37,899 nucleotides of DNA from Fulvivirga lutimaris (lineage in GTDB: Bacteria; Bacteroidota; Bacteroidia; Cytophagales; Cyclobacteriaceae). Positions within the stretch are counted from its first letter, which is position 1; each line of letters starts with the position of its first letter. Shown in pieces: positions 8,198 through 15,988 of the stretch. The stretch is from the NCBI RefSeq assembly GCF_009711525.1, contig NZ_SMLV01000412.1:1-37899 (forward strand), read 5' to 3'. Below the pieces are notes generated by a model that was given only the letters and a program-made list of their open reading frames with translations, did not search any database and was not told the DNA's origin. The position numbers and the translations under genes were made by a program.

Positions 8198-8202
8198 AGG
8201 CG

Positions 8203-8361
8203 TTATTTTGTAAAAGCTGCCAACCCGATATTGTGGCCGTTGGATGGTTTTAGATACTGTAAAATTTTAGAAGGTCCTGGGCTAACCGAGAGGCGGTTGG
8301 CTCTTGCTTCTTTAGATTTAGAAACTAGTAAATCGAAAGGGTGTAATGTTTGAGATTTCAT
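8203..8361 (-). CDS. Possible 52-residue leader peptide or small protein ahead of the DMT gene
   Basis: An uninterrupted ATG-started frame, MKSQTLHPFDLLVSKSKEA at its N-terminus and GHNIGLAAFTK at its end, lies in the gap between the divergent DMT and LysR genes. It stops five bases before the DMT start. It is basic, soluble-looking and has no domain I know. The tight spacing fits a translated leader or a small partner protein. Against it are the small size and lack of recognised homology. Translation has to be shown before it is trusted. Confidence 0.3.
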   Translation of the reverse strand: MKSQTLHPFDLLVSKSKEARANRLSVSPGPSKILQYLKPSNGHNIGLAAFTK

Positions 8362-8426
8362 AATGTTAGTTGATTTGGTTATGCCGAATGTAACGGTTCG
8401 AAAAATTTGACGTTCTATTAATTGGA

Positions 8427-8448
8427 TGAATTTATTTTGTTAAATTCA
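8427..8448. promoter_or_regulatory. Inverted repeat, candidate LysR-regulator operator
   Basis: TGAATTTA and TAAATTCA form a perfect eight-base inverted repeat with a six-base spacer (TTTTGT), ending 19 bases before the LysR gene. The outer TGAA...TTCA halves resemble MetR-type sites, which fits the regulator's resemblance to MetR. A second small palindrome TTCATGAA overlaps the right edge. It is well placed for autoregulation and for control of the divergent exporter. Confidence 0.45.
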
Positions 8449-8467
8449 TGAATAAAACTAATACTAG

Positions 8468-9370
8468 ATGGAGATACGTCACCTCAAGCTTGTAAAAGAA
8501 GTAGCCTCAAAAGGCAGCCTTACAAAGGCCATGAATGCACTTTTTCTTTCTCAATCAGCTTTAAGCCATCAATTGAAGGAAATTGAAACTCAACTTGGCG
8601 CACCACTTTTTCATAGAATCAACAAACGACTGTTGCTCACCGGAGCGGGTAAAATCGTGCTCGAATCTGCTGAAAAAATTTTATGTGAGCTGGAGCAAAC
8701 AGAACTTTCTGTCAAGAAATATGTGAGTGGGGACACCGGAACCATCAGACTGACCACCCAATGCTATACCACCTATCACTGGTTGCCATCGCTGATGATA
8801 GACTTCAATAAGGAGTTTCCAAAGATCGAAATTGAGATCTATCCGGATGATACTGATCATACTGAAAAACTGCTACTCAATGGTAAAATTGATCTCGCTA
8901 TTGTGAGTGAAAAGAGGAATTACCCAAACCTGAGGTACTATGACCTTTTTGAAGATGAAATGGTTGCCATTGTACCTGCATTTCACAAGCTTGCCAAAAA
9001 AAAGCACCTCAATGCCAAAGACTTTGCTGATGAAACGCTGATCATTCACTCCTATCCTTTAGAGTCAGTAGAGGTAATAAGAAGTGTATTGATGCCTGCT
9101 GGTGTTCAGCCAAAGAAAGTGATGTCTATACAGGTAACTGAAGCAGTAATAGAAATGGTAAAAGCCGGATTAGGCATAAAAGTGATGGCACAATGGATGG
9201 CCACACCTTACCTAAAAGACCGATCTCTAAACGCTATCCCTATTACCAAAAAAGGTTTATTTAGAAACTGGTATGCTGTTATGTTTGATAAACAGGACTC
9301 TCAACAGTACCTCTTGAATTTTATTGACCATCTGAAATGCAACATTGCCGGTATATGTGAAGTGAAATAA
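8468..9370 (+). CDS. LysR-family transcriptional regulator, MetR-like
   Basis: This 300-residue protein has an N-terminal winged helix-turn-helix (residues 1-60: IRHLKLVKEVASKGSLTKAM, LFLSQSALSHQLKEIE, PLFHRINKRLLLTGAG) and a periplasmic-binding-protein-like effector domain (~90-295). The recognition helix SALSHQLKEIE, the early IRHLKLV and the C-terminal half match the MetR branch, which senses homocysteine in enterobacteria; that ligand is not established here. Because it diverges from a DMT exporter, amino-acid or sulfur-compound export is a reasonable guess. An inverted repeat close to its start is a likely binding site. Confidence 0.9.
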   Translation: MEIRHLKLVKEVASKGSLTKAMNALFLSQSALSHQLKEIETQLGAPLFHRINKRLLLTGAGKIVLESAEKILCELEQTELSVKKYVSGDTGTIRLTTQCYTTYHWLPSLMIDFNKEFPKIEIEIYPDDTDHTEKLLLNGKIDLAIVSEKRNYPNLRYYDLFEDEMVAIVPAFHKLAKKKHLNAKDFADETLIIHSYPLESVEVIRSVLMPAGVQPKKVMSIQVTEAVIEMVKAGLGIKVMAQWMATPYLKDRSLNAIPITKKGLFRNWYAVMFDKQDSQQYLLNFIDHLKCNIAGICEVK

Positions 9371-9373
9371 AGG

Positions 9374-9469
9374 TTACTCCTTGTCTTTACCCATTAACTT
9401 GTTTTTGATATAAATCAATCCAGTCACTACGAAGACTAGAACAGCGGCATATATGATTATATCGGTCAT
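9374..9469 (-). CDS. Small single-span membrane protein, 31 residues
   Basis: A short minus-strand frame encodes a protein beginning MTDIIIYAAVLVFVVTGLIY and ending KNKLMGKDKE. It is one clean transmembrane helix with a basic cytoplasmic tail, the pattern of real bacterial small membrane proteins (N-out, C-in by the positive-inside rule). It lies alone in the 246-base gap between the LysR and S33-like genes and ends four bases beyond the LysR stop, on the opposite strand. It was found by reading the gap. No family is recognised; it could modulate a membrane complex. No convincing promoter was found. Confidence 0.5.
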   Translation of the reverse strand: MTDIIIYAAVLVFVVTGLIYIKNKLMGKDKE

Positions 9470-9573
9470 TGCACTTGATTGGTATTGTTCAACTAAAGAT
9501 AATTATTAAAATTAAATAGTTGGTATTGGTAAGGGCGGACAACCGCTTTCAAAAAATCATATTTGCAATTGTA

Positions 9574-9616
9574 GGTTTAAGTTAATTACTTACTAATTCA
9601 TACATCAACTTAAACC
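9574..9616. promoter_or_regulatory. Ten-base inverted repeat abutting a start codon
   Basis: GGTTTAAGTT and AACTTAAACC are perfect arms separated by 23 bases; the right arm ends at the base before the ATG of the S33-like gene. It could be a DNA operator or, in the mRNA, a hairpin that hides the translation start region. No Shine-Dalgarno sequence is present. Confidence 0.4.
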
Positions 9617-10669
9617 ATGAAACTTCAATTTTACACCTTGCTGATAGTTGTGGCAATATTTCAGAGCTGCAACAACACCCCTAAAGAGACTGCCACTGAA
9701 GCAGAACCTCAAAGTAATTATTTTGACTATTCTGGCTATGACGATAAGCTGAGTGGGGGTGTTAAAATGATTCCCATAAAAACGCCTGCTGGTGAATTTA
9801 AGGTATGGACTAAGCGAGTAGGTAATAACCCAACAAAAAAGGTATTGCTACTACATGGAGGCCCTGGAGCTACGCATGAATATTTTGAATGCTTTGATTC
9901 TTACTTCCCTAAAGAGGAAATACAATATTACTATTATGACCAGCTAGAGTCATTTTATAGCGATAAACCTAACGACAGCAGCCTTTGGACCATTGAAAGA
10001 TTTGTTGCTGAAGTGGAGCAGGTGAGAGTGGCTTTGGGGCTCGATGCTTCTAATTTCTACTTATTGGGTCACTCGTGGGGCGGTATCTTAGGATTGGAAT
10101 ATGCTTTAAAGCATCAGGATAAAATGAAGGCATTGATCATTTCTAATATGGTAGCTTCCATTCCTGAATATATGAAATATGCCAACGAGGTACTCGGTCC
10201 TCAACTTGATCCAGAAGTGCTAAAAGAAATAAAGGCATTTGAGGAAGCAGGAGATTATACCAACCCGAGATATACAGAGCTTATCTACACGCATTACTAT
10301 CCAGAGCATGTGCTTCGTATGCCTTTGGAGCAATGGCCTGATCCTGTAAACAGGGCATTATCAAACATCAATTATGATATGTACCTGGCCATGCAGGGCC
10401 CTAGCGAATTTGGTGTAGTTGGAGATGCCTTATTAAAAGACTGGGACAGAAGTAAAGATTTGGGGCAAGTGACTATTCCTACCCTAACCATTGGTGGAGA
10501 ACACGATACTATGGATCCAAAATATATGGAATGGATGGCTACCCAGTTCCCTCAGGGAAGTTACCTGTACTGTTCAAAAGGTAGTCACTGGTCTATGTAT
10601 GACGATCAGGAAACCTACTTCAAAGGAGTTATAGATTTCATCAATAAAGTAGACTCAAAAAATGAATAA
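9617..10669 (+). CDS. Alpha/beta-hydrolase lipoprotein, proline iminopeptidase-like (S33)
   Basis: This 350-residue lipoprotein has a signal ending at C18 (IFQSC) followed by an acid- and Thr-rich linker that fits surface or periplasmic anchoring. The catalytic domain shows the oxyanion motif LLHGGPGATHEYF, the nucleophile elbow GHSWGG with S153, the acid D297 in GGEHDTMDP and H324 in KGSHWSMYDD. The HGGPG motif and order are typical of proline iminopeptidase/S33 hydrolases, which release N-terminal residues from short peptides. The helical cap lies around residues 175-285. The last eight bases overlap the GH5 gene, so the two are coupled. Other esterase-like activity is possible. Confidence 0.85.
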   Translation: MKLQFYTLLIVVAIFQSCNNTPKETATEAEPQSNYFDYSGYDDKLSGGVKMIPIKTPAGEFKVWTKRVGNNPTKKVLLLHGGPGATHEYFECFDSYFPKEEIQYYYYDQLESFYSDKPNDSSLWTIERFVAEVEQVRVALGLDASNFYLLGHSWGGILGLEYALKHQDKMKALIISNMVASIPEYMKYANEVLGPQLDPEVLKEIKAFEEAGDYTNPRYTELIYTHYYPEHVLRMPLEQWPDPVNRALSNINYDMYLAMQGPSEFGVVGDALLKDWDRSKDLGQVTIPTLTIGGEHDTMDPKYMEWMATQFPQGSYLYCSKGSHWSMYDDQETYFKGVIDFINKVDSKNE

Positions 10670-11939
10670 AAACCTAAGCACCACAGGTGCTGCTACAATT
10701 TTTCTGTTAATTCTATTATCAGCTTGTGGTAATCCGGAACCCGCCAAGGAAGAAGTAGAACAACCTGCCCAAAAACTTTATGACAAGTCGGTAAGCTTTG
10801 TCAAAACCAAAGGCAAGGAATTGGTCAATGAGCAAGGCGAGGCCATTATTTTGAAAGGCACTAACCTGGGCAACTGGCTGGTGCCCGAAGGCTATATGTT
10901 TAAAATGGAGCAGGTAAATGCACCTCGTAAAATTGATGAATTGCTTTATGAGTTGATTGGCCCTGATAGCCTCACAGTATTTTGGGATGGATTTCTAGAG
11001 AATTACATCACTCAGGAAGACATCAAATACCTCAAGCGCATTGGTGCCAACCATATCAGGTTGCCATTCCATTATAAACTGTTTACTGAAGACCTGTACA
11101 TGGGCAAGCGCAATGCCGGCTTCACCTATTTTGACCGGGTGATAGAATGGTGCCGGCAGGAAAAATTATATGTGTTATTAGATATGCACTGCGCCCCGGG
11201 TGGACAAACTGGGGATAATATTGATGACAGCTATGGCTACCCTTACCTACTCAAAAGCAAATCATCACAAGACCTGATGACTGACATTTGGGTAAAGATA
11301 GCCGAGCGGTATGTGGGTGACCCGATTATTATAGGTTATGATCTGGTTAATGAGCCAGTGGCGCATTATTTTCAGGACGAACTGCCCGTTTTAAATCCAG
11401 CATTATTTAATCTTTACAAACGCATCACTTCTGAGATCAGGAAAGTAGATAAGGATCACACCATCTTCCTTAACGGCTCTATATGGGCAGGAAATTTTGA
11501 TGTCTTTGAATCCATTTTTGATGACAATGTGGTTTATGAATTTCACAAATACTGGTTTGAAGTTAATCAGGAGTCAGTACAGACTTATCTCGATTTTAGT
11601 GCAAAGCATAATGTGCCAATCTACATCGGTGAGACTGGCGAGAACTCAGATGAATGGGTAAATGACTTCAGAACACTACTGGATGAAAACAAGATCAGCT
11701 GGGCATTTTGGCCATATAAGAAAATGAACAACACCGCTGGCATAATGAACTTCGAACAGCCTGAAGATTATCATTTGATTACCGAATATGCCAAAAGCGA
11801 CCGATCATCTTATGCTAAGATGCGGGAAAACAGACCCGATGTAGGCAAAGTGCAAAAGGCCCTGAATGAGTTTCTGGAGAACTCATTATACAAAAACAAC
11901 TTTCAGAATGAAGGATATATTAAGGGGTTAGGGTTTTAA
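10662..11939 (+). CDS. GH5-family glycoside hydrolase lipoprotein
   Basis: This is a 425-residue lipoprotein with the lipobox LSAC (C22) and the acid-rich run NPEPAKEEVEQP after it, of the kind linked to surface export of Bacteroidota lipoproteins. The (beta/alpha)8 barrel has the GH5 marks KGTNLGNWLVPEGYMF, IGANHIRLPFHY, the acid/base E231 in DLVNEPVA and the nucleophile E324 in IYIGETGEN. It also has HKYWFE and WAFWPYKK, which line the active site. The NLGNWLVPEG opening resembles GH5 enzymes acting on beta-1,3/1,6-glucans or glucosylceramide-like substrates. The exact substrate is open. It overlaps the upstream peptidase gene by eight bases. Confidence 0.88.
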   Translation: MNKNLSTTGAATIFLLILLSACGNPEPAKEEVEQPAQKLYDKSVSFVKTKGKELVNEQGEAIILKGTNLGNWLVPEGYMFKMEQVNAPRKIDELLYELIGPDSLTVFWDGFLENYITQEDIKYLKRIGANHIRLPFHYKLFTEDLYMGKRNAGFTYFDRVIEWCRQEKLYVLLDMHCAPGGQTGDNIDDSYGYPYLLKSKSSQDLMTDIWVKIAERYVGDPIIIGYDLVNEPVAHYFQDELPVLNPALFNLYKRITSEIRKVDKDHTIFLNGSIWAGNFDVFESIFDDNVVYEFHKYWFEVNQESVQTYLDFSAKHNVPIYIGETGENSDEWVNDFRTLLDENKISWAFWPYKKMNNTAGIMNFEQPEDYHLITEYAKSDRSSYAKMRENRPDVGKVQKALNEFLENSLYKNNFQNEGYIKGLGF

Positions 11940-11954
11940 GGTGGAGAAATAGAA

Positions 11955-12281
11955 ATGGCTTCGAACCAGGAACTTGTCGATTTTATAGCAGACCAAATTA
12001 AAAATGCCGGTGAGATAACCACCCGCAAGATGTTTGGCGACTATGGCATTTTCAGCAATAAAAAGATCTTTGGGCTCATCTGTGACAACAAGCTTTTTAT
12101 AAAACCTACAGAATCTGGGAGAGCTTATATCAAAGATGTTGTAGAAGCTCAGCCCTATCCAGGAGCCAAAAACAGTTTTCTGATTGAAGATAAAATAGAG
12201 GACAGCGAATGGCTTAGCGAGTTGGTGCGCATCACACTCAAAGAACTTCCAAATCCCAAGCCTAAGAAAAAGAAGAAATAG
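11955..12281 (+). CDS. TfoX N-terminal domain protein
   Basis: This small 108-residue protein has the TfoX/Sxy N-terminal fold: ITTRKMFGDYGIFSNKKIFGLICDNKLFIK, interrupted here only by notation, then a Pro/Tyr turn (AQPYPGAKN) and a helix (SEWLSELVRITLKEL). It ends in a Lys tail (PKPKKKKK). TfoX in gammaproteobacteria activates competence genes, but stand-alone N-domain proteins in Bacteroidota have no established role. It lies 15 bases behind the GH5 gene and may share its transcript. The Lys-rich tail may bind nucleic acid. Confidence 0.8.
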   Translation: MASNQELVDFIADQIKNAGEITTRKMFGDYGIFSNKKIFGLICDNKLFIKPTESGRAYIKDVVEAQPYPGAKNSFLIEDKIEDSEWLSELVRITLKELPNPKPKKKKK

Positions 12282-12398
12282 TATAGCGCACCTCGTAAAC
12301 AAACCTAACCGTACCCCAATCAACTATTATTCTTCCTTACTTTTCTGCAAGCTACTTAAACTGTATATTAAACAACAGAATGCAAAAAACCTGAACTT

Positions 12399-14138
12399 AT
12401 GAAAGCCTCTATTATTACCATATTATGCCTATTTATACTTATAGGCTGTACCAGCGAAAAGCCTAAAGAAGAAACTACCACCCCAATGGCTACCAACTCC
12501 GACTGGTGGAAAGAAGGCACACTCTATCAGATCTATCCACAAAGTTTTAAAGACTCTGATGGTGATGGGTTTGGTGATTTCAGAGGCATCATCGAAGAGT
12601 TGGATTATCTTGAGAGTTTGGGAATAACTGCAGTATGGATGAATCCCTTCTTCGAATCTCCGATGGTAGATAACGGCTATGATGTGGCGGACTATAGGGC
12701 CATTAACCCACGCTATGGCACCATGGCTGACTTTGAAGAAATGCTCAATGGCATGCGAGATCGTGGTATTAAATTCGTACTCGATGTAGTGGTAAACCAT
12801 AGTAGTGACCAACACATGTGGTTTCAGGAAGCAAGGAAATCAAGAGATAGCCAGTACCGTGATTATTATCACTGGTGGCCTGCAGAAAAAGGCGAGCCTC
12901 CATACCGATTCAGCCTTTTCGATCCTGAAGGCGGATGGGATTATGTAGAAGAAACGGATTCTTACTACCTCCATACTTTTGCTGAACAACAGCCTGATTT
13001 GAATTGGGAAAACCCAAAACTCCGTCAGGAAGTGTATGACATCATGAAATTCTGGGCAGAAAAAGGGGTCAATGGCTTTAGAATGGATGCCTTTCAATTT
13101 GCCAGCAAAGACATCACTTATCCTGAGTTTCCAGAGGGTTATGAAAAAGATTTCATCAAATATCATGGCCTAAGACCTGCCCTGCATGACTACTTAAAAG
13201 AAATGTATAAAGAGGTTATGGAGCCTTATGATGTGTTTGCCGTTGCAGAAGGATCAGGAAGTACGCTTCAGGATGCACATGATCTGGTAGATGCTGACAG
13301 AAAAGAACTTCAGGTAGCTTATCATTTTGAATATGTGGACATGGCGCGTACTCCGGCTGGTTACGAGCTTTCACAGTTTAAGAAGGTATTCAGTAAGTGG
13401 GACAGTGCCTTTGCAGAGAATGGTTGGGTAGCCATCTTTTTGTCGAACCATGATAACGCTAGACTGGTCAACCGATTTGGCAATCCCAGTCCCGAATTCA
13501 GAACCGTGTCCACACAAATGCTCAACACTTTTCTCCTAAGTATGAGAGGTACACCCTACACGTATTATGGTGATGAGCTGGGCATGACCAACATTGATAT
13601 GCCTACCATTGAAGAATATGTTGATATAGATGCGATTGGGAAGTACAAAAGTGCAATGGCTAAAGGGGAAGACATGAAGGAGTTTATGAAAGTGCTCAAC
13701 TATAGCTCAAGGGAAAATGCAAGAACGCCAATGCAGTGGGATAGCACAACAAATGCTGGTTTCACCACAGGCAAGCCCTGGAAAAAAGTGAATCCTAATT
13801 ACAAAGAATTGAATGTGGCCGCCCAGGATGCCGACCCAAATAGTGTGCTTAATCACTTCAGAAAAATGGCACACCTTCGAAAAGGCAATCTGGTATTAGT
13901 CTATGGTGCCTATGACATAATTCTTGACGATCATGAACAGATACATGCCTATACCAGAATTCAGGGAGATGAAAAGTTACTTGTATTATTAAATTTCTCT
14001 GATTCTGATGCTACTGCGAATCTGCCTGAAGGACTAATGCCCGGTGAAATATTAATCAATAATTATGCTTCAAGCCCTGTGGATGGAGATGCCGTTACTC
14101 TGAAGCCATATCAAGCAGTTATTTTGAAAATAAATTAG
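12399..14138 (+). CDS. GH13 alpha-amylase-family glucosidase lipoprotein
   Basis: This 579-residue lipoprotein (C17 in LIGC, followed by SEKPKEETTT) carries a GH13 barrel. Conserved regions are DVVVNHSS (I), GFRMDAFQ with nucleophile D230 (II), VAEGSG with acid/base E284 (III), and LSNHDNAR with D352 (IV). QPDLNWENPKLR matches the region V seen in alpha-glucosidases and oligo-1,6-glucosidases, and DGDGFGDFRGI holds a calcium-type loop. A C-terminal beta domain (~500-579) closes the protein. It should hydrolyse short alpha-glucans outside the cytoplasm. It has no SusC/SusD pair nearby, so it does not form a classic polysaccharide-utilisation locus in this window. Confidence 0.92.
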   Translation: MKASIITILCLFILIGCTSEKPKEETTTPMATNSDWWKEGTLYQIYPQSFKDSDGDGFGDFRGIIEELDYLESLGITAVWMNPFFESPMVDNGYDVADYRAINPRYGTMADFEEMLNGMRDRGIKFVLDVVVNHSSDQHMWFQEARKSRDSQYRDYYHWWPAEKGEPPYRFSLFDPEGGWDYVEETDSYYLHTFAEQQPDLNWENPKLRQEVYDIMKFWAEKGVNGFRMDAFQFASKDITYPEFPEGYEKDFIKYHGLRPALHDYLKEMYKEVMEPYDVFAVAEGSGSTLQDAHDLVDADRKELQVAYHFEYVDMARTPAGYELSQFKKVFSKWDSAFAENGWVAIFLSNHDNARLVNRFGNPSPEFRTVSTQMLNTFLLSMRGTPYTYYGDELGMTNIDMPTIEEYVDIDAIGKYKSAMAKGEDMKEFMKVLNYSSRENARTPMQWDSTTNAGFTTGKPWKKVNPNYKELNVAAQDADPNSVLNHFRKMAHLRKGNLVLVYGAYDIILDDHEQIHAYTRIQGDEKLLVLLNFSDSDATANLPEGLMPGEILINNYASSPVDGDAVTLKPYQAVILKIN

Positions 14139-14179
14139 TTTCCTGCCAAAAAGAATAAATAAGGCTGACAATCATCATA

Positions 14180-14229
14180 TTCCCTGTCATAGTGTGAGTG
14201 TAACTTTATGAGATACTTAAAACAGGGAA
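14180..14229. promoter_or_regulatory. Inverted repeat just before the thioredoxin-like gene
   Basis: TTCCCTGT and ACAGGGAA are perfect eight-base arms with a 34-base spacer; the right arm ends three bases before the ATG at 14233. A TAACTTTA string at 14201-14208 could be a minus-7 box, but no good minus-33 element is in place. It is a candidate control site for the permease operon. Confidence 0.3.
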
Positions 14230-14232
14230 ATC

Positions 14233-14469
14233 ATGTCAAAAAACATCAAAATTTTAGGCAGTGGATGCTCCAGATGTCAAACGCTTACCGGTTTAGTAAA
14301 AGAAGTAGTTTCTGAAAACCACATTGACGCCACAATTGAAAAGGTGGAAGACATTCAGGAGATCATGAAATACAATGTAATGGCTACTCCCGCATTGGTC
14401 GTAGATAATGAGATTAAAACCAAAGGTAGAATTCCTTCAAAAGAAGAAATATTAGCTCACCTAAACTAA
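14233..14469 (+). CDS. Small thioredoxin-like redox-active disulfide protein
   Basis: This is a 78-residue single thioredoxin-fold domain with the redox pair C12-S-R-C15 (GSGCSRCQT) directly after the first strand, a cis-Pro region MATPALVVD and a final IPSKEEILAHL helix. It belongs to the mini-thioredoxins (TM0996 / redox-active disulfide protein 2 type), which often lie beside ArsP-like permeases. It is the first gene of a probable three-gene operon, six bases from the next. It may reduce or deliver a thiol-reactive substrate to the permease, which is an inference from context. Confidence 0.88.
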   Translation: MSKNIKILGSGCSRCQTLTGLVKEVVSENHIDATIEKVEDIQEIMKYNVMATPALVVDNEIKTKGRIPSKEEILAHLN

Positions 14470-14475
14470 CTGATC

Positions 14476-15453
14476 ATGTTTGATTGGTTGCAAAACATTG
14501 CCGACTGGCTGGTCTATGACCTCTTTAATTTAAATAGAGGCCAGCATTTAGCCGAAGCGCTGAACTTCTTTATTTATGACGCAGTCAAGATCTTAATTCT
14601 ACTAATAGCGGTCATCTTCCTTATGGGAATTGTCAATAGTTACTTCCCTATTGACCGCGTCAAAAATTACCTGTCGAGAAATAAACTTTATGGATTTGAA
14701 TATCTAATAGCCAGCATATTTGGTGTAGTTACCCCATTCTGCTCCTGCTCATCTGTACCACTTTTTATAGGATTTGTCAAAGGCGGTATTCCTCTGGGAG
14801 TCACCTTCGCTTTCCTTATCACGTCACCACTGGTAAATGAAGTAGCTATAGGTTTGTTTGTTGGGTTATTTGGTATCAAGACCACTGTTATCTACATTAT
14901 CAGTGGCATATTATTGGGCACCATATCGGGCATTATACTTCAAAAACTCAAATTAGAAAACTTGTTAACACCTTGGGTAAAAGAGGTGTTGGCTAATGCA
15001 CAAAGAGAGCAAGACCAATTTAAAAATGAGCAGCCCAGCCTCACGCAGCGTTTACCCTTGATTTGGAGCGAGGTAGTCACAATTTTGAAAGGAATTGTAC
15101 CCTATGTGATCATTGGCATTGCAATCGGTGGGTTGATGCATGGATACATTCCAGAAGGCTTCTTTGAGAAGTATATGAGTAAAGAAAATCTACTGGCGGT
15201 TCCGATGGCCACTATACTGGCCATACCTATGTACTCCAATGCTGCAGGCATACTTCCAGTCGTGCAGGTGCTGGTGGCCAAAGGCATACCTTTGGGCACC
15301 GCCATTGCCTTTATGATGGGTGTAGTAGGACTGTCATTGCCAGAAGCCATGCTGCTAAAAAAAGTAATGACCATGAAATTGATAGCCACCTTTTTTGGTG
15401 TGGTAGCCGTTTGCATCATCATTTCAGGGTACTTGTTTAATGTAATATTATAG
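14476..15453 (+). CDS. ArsP/DUF318-like permease
   Basis: This 325-residue inner-membrane protein has about eight to ten hydrophobic segments in two halves. The first half carries the family hallmark TPFCSCSSVP (a Cys-Ser-Cys triad in a membrane segment), then GIPLGVTFAFLITSPLVNE. The second half repeats the pattern with AIPMYSNAAGILPV, GIPLGTAIAFMMGVVGLSLPE. In ArsP proteins the cysteine motif is tied to trivalent organoarsenical export; many homologues of unknown substrate exist. No ArsR repressor or arsenate reductase lies in the window, so metal or metalloid transport is likely but not proven. Confidence 0.9.
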   Translation: MFDWLQNIADWLVYDLFNLNRGQHLAEALNFFIYDAVKILILLIAVIFLMGIVNSYFPIDRVKNYLSRNKLYGFEYLIASIFGVVTPFCSCSSVPLFIGFVKGGIPLGVTFAFLITSPLVNEVAIGLFVGLFGIKTTVIYIISGILLGTISGIILQKLKLENLLTPWVKEVLANAQREQDQFKNEQPSLTQRLPLIWSEVVTILKGIVPYVIIGIAIGGLMHGYIPEGFFEKYMSKENLLAVPMATILAIPMYSNAAGILPVVQVLVAKGIPLGTAIAFMMGVVGLSLPEAMLLKKVMTMKLIATFFGVVAVCIIISGYLFNVIL

Positions 15454-15475
15454 TAACGCTTAAAATAAAAAAGTC

Positions 15476-15862
15476 ATGATAGAACAAATTGAAACCTTTG
15501 AAGGAAACTCACTGGCCATAGAAGTAATAGATGGCTTCAGTGAAACAGATGAAAAACTAGCTCAAAAATTTTTCAATAAGAAGATTGAAGCTGGTTATGA
15601 CCATGTAAATGTATTGGTAAAATTGGATGAAATGAAAATTAGTCACACTAGCGTGAAGGCTTTCATGGAAGACATGATCTGGGTAATTAGAAATTTCAAA
15701 CACCTTGGAAATCTTGCCATTGTTGCTCATTCCAATATTCTAAAAGCGATGGTACCTATTGATAATTTTTTCTTTGAAAGATTGCAAAAAGGGTATGAAG
15801 AAAGATATTTTGACATCTCGCAAATGGATAAGGCTATGGAGTTCATCAAACCCAGTAGCTAA
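15476..15862 (+). CDS. SpoIIAA-like (STAS-related) protein
   Basis: This is a 128-residue cytoplasmic protein with the alternating beta-alpha pattern of the SpoIIAA-like family: SLAIEVIDGFSE, then a helix FFNKKIEAG, the strand VNVLVKLDEM, the helix FMEDMIWVIRN, LAIVAHSN and a final DISQMDKAMEFI helix. There is no catalytic signature. Proteins of this family bind lipids or act as small partner proteins. It starts 22 bases after the permease stop, so it is likely part of the same operon and might regulate the transporter, as STAS domains do elsewhere. A second member of this fold is at 22060-22491. Confidence 0.75.
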   Translation: MIEQIETFEGNSLAIEVIDGFSETDEKLAQKFFNKKIEAGYDHVNVLVKLDEMKISHTSVKAFMEDMIWVIRNFKHLGNLAIVAHSNILKAMVPIDNFFFERLQKGYEERYFDISQMDKAMEFIKPSS

Positions 15863-15988
15863 GAGCGGCATCTAATTCAATGACACGATAGCATGTTACC
15901 AGAGGATGAAACATTCTCTAAAAAGTCACCAATGTATATTTTCATATATTAGTATTGGCAGCTTTACCTTAACCCGATCCTGATCATT

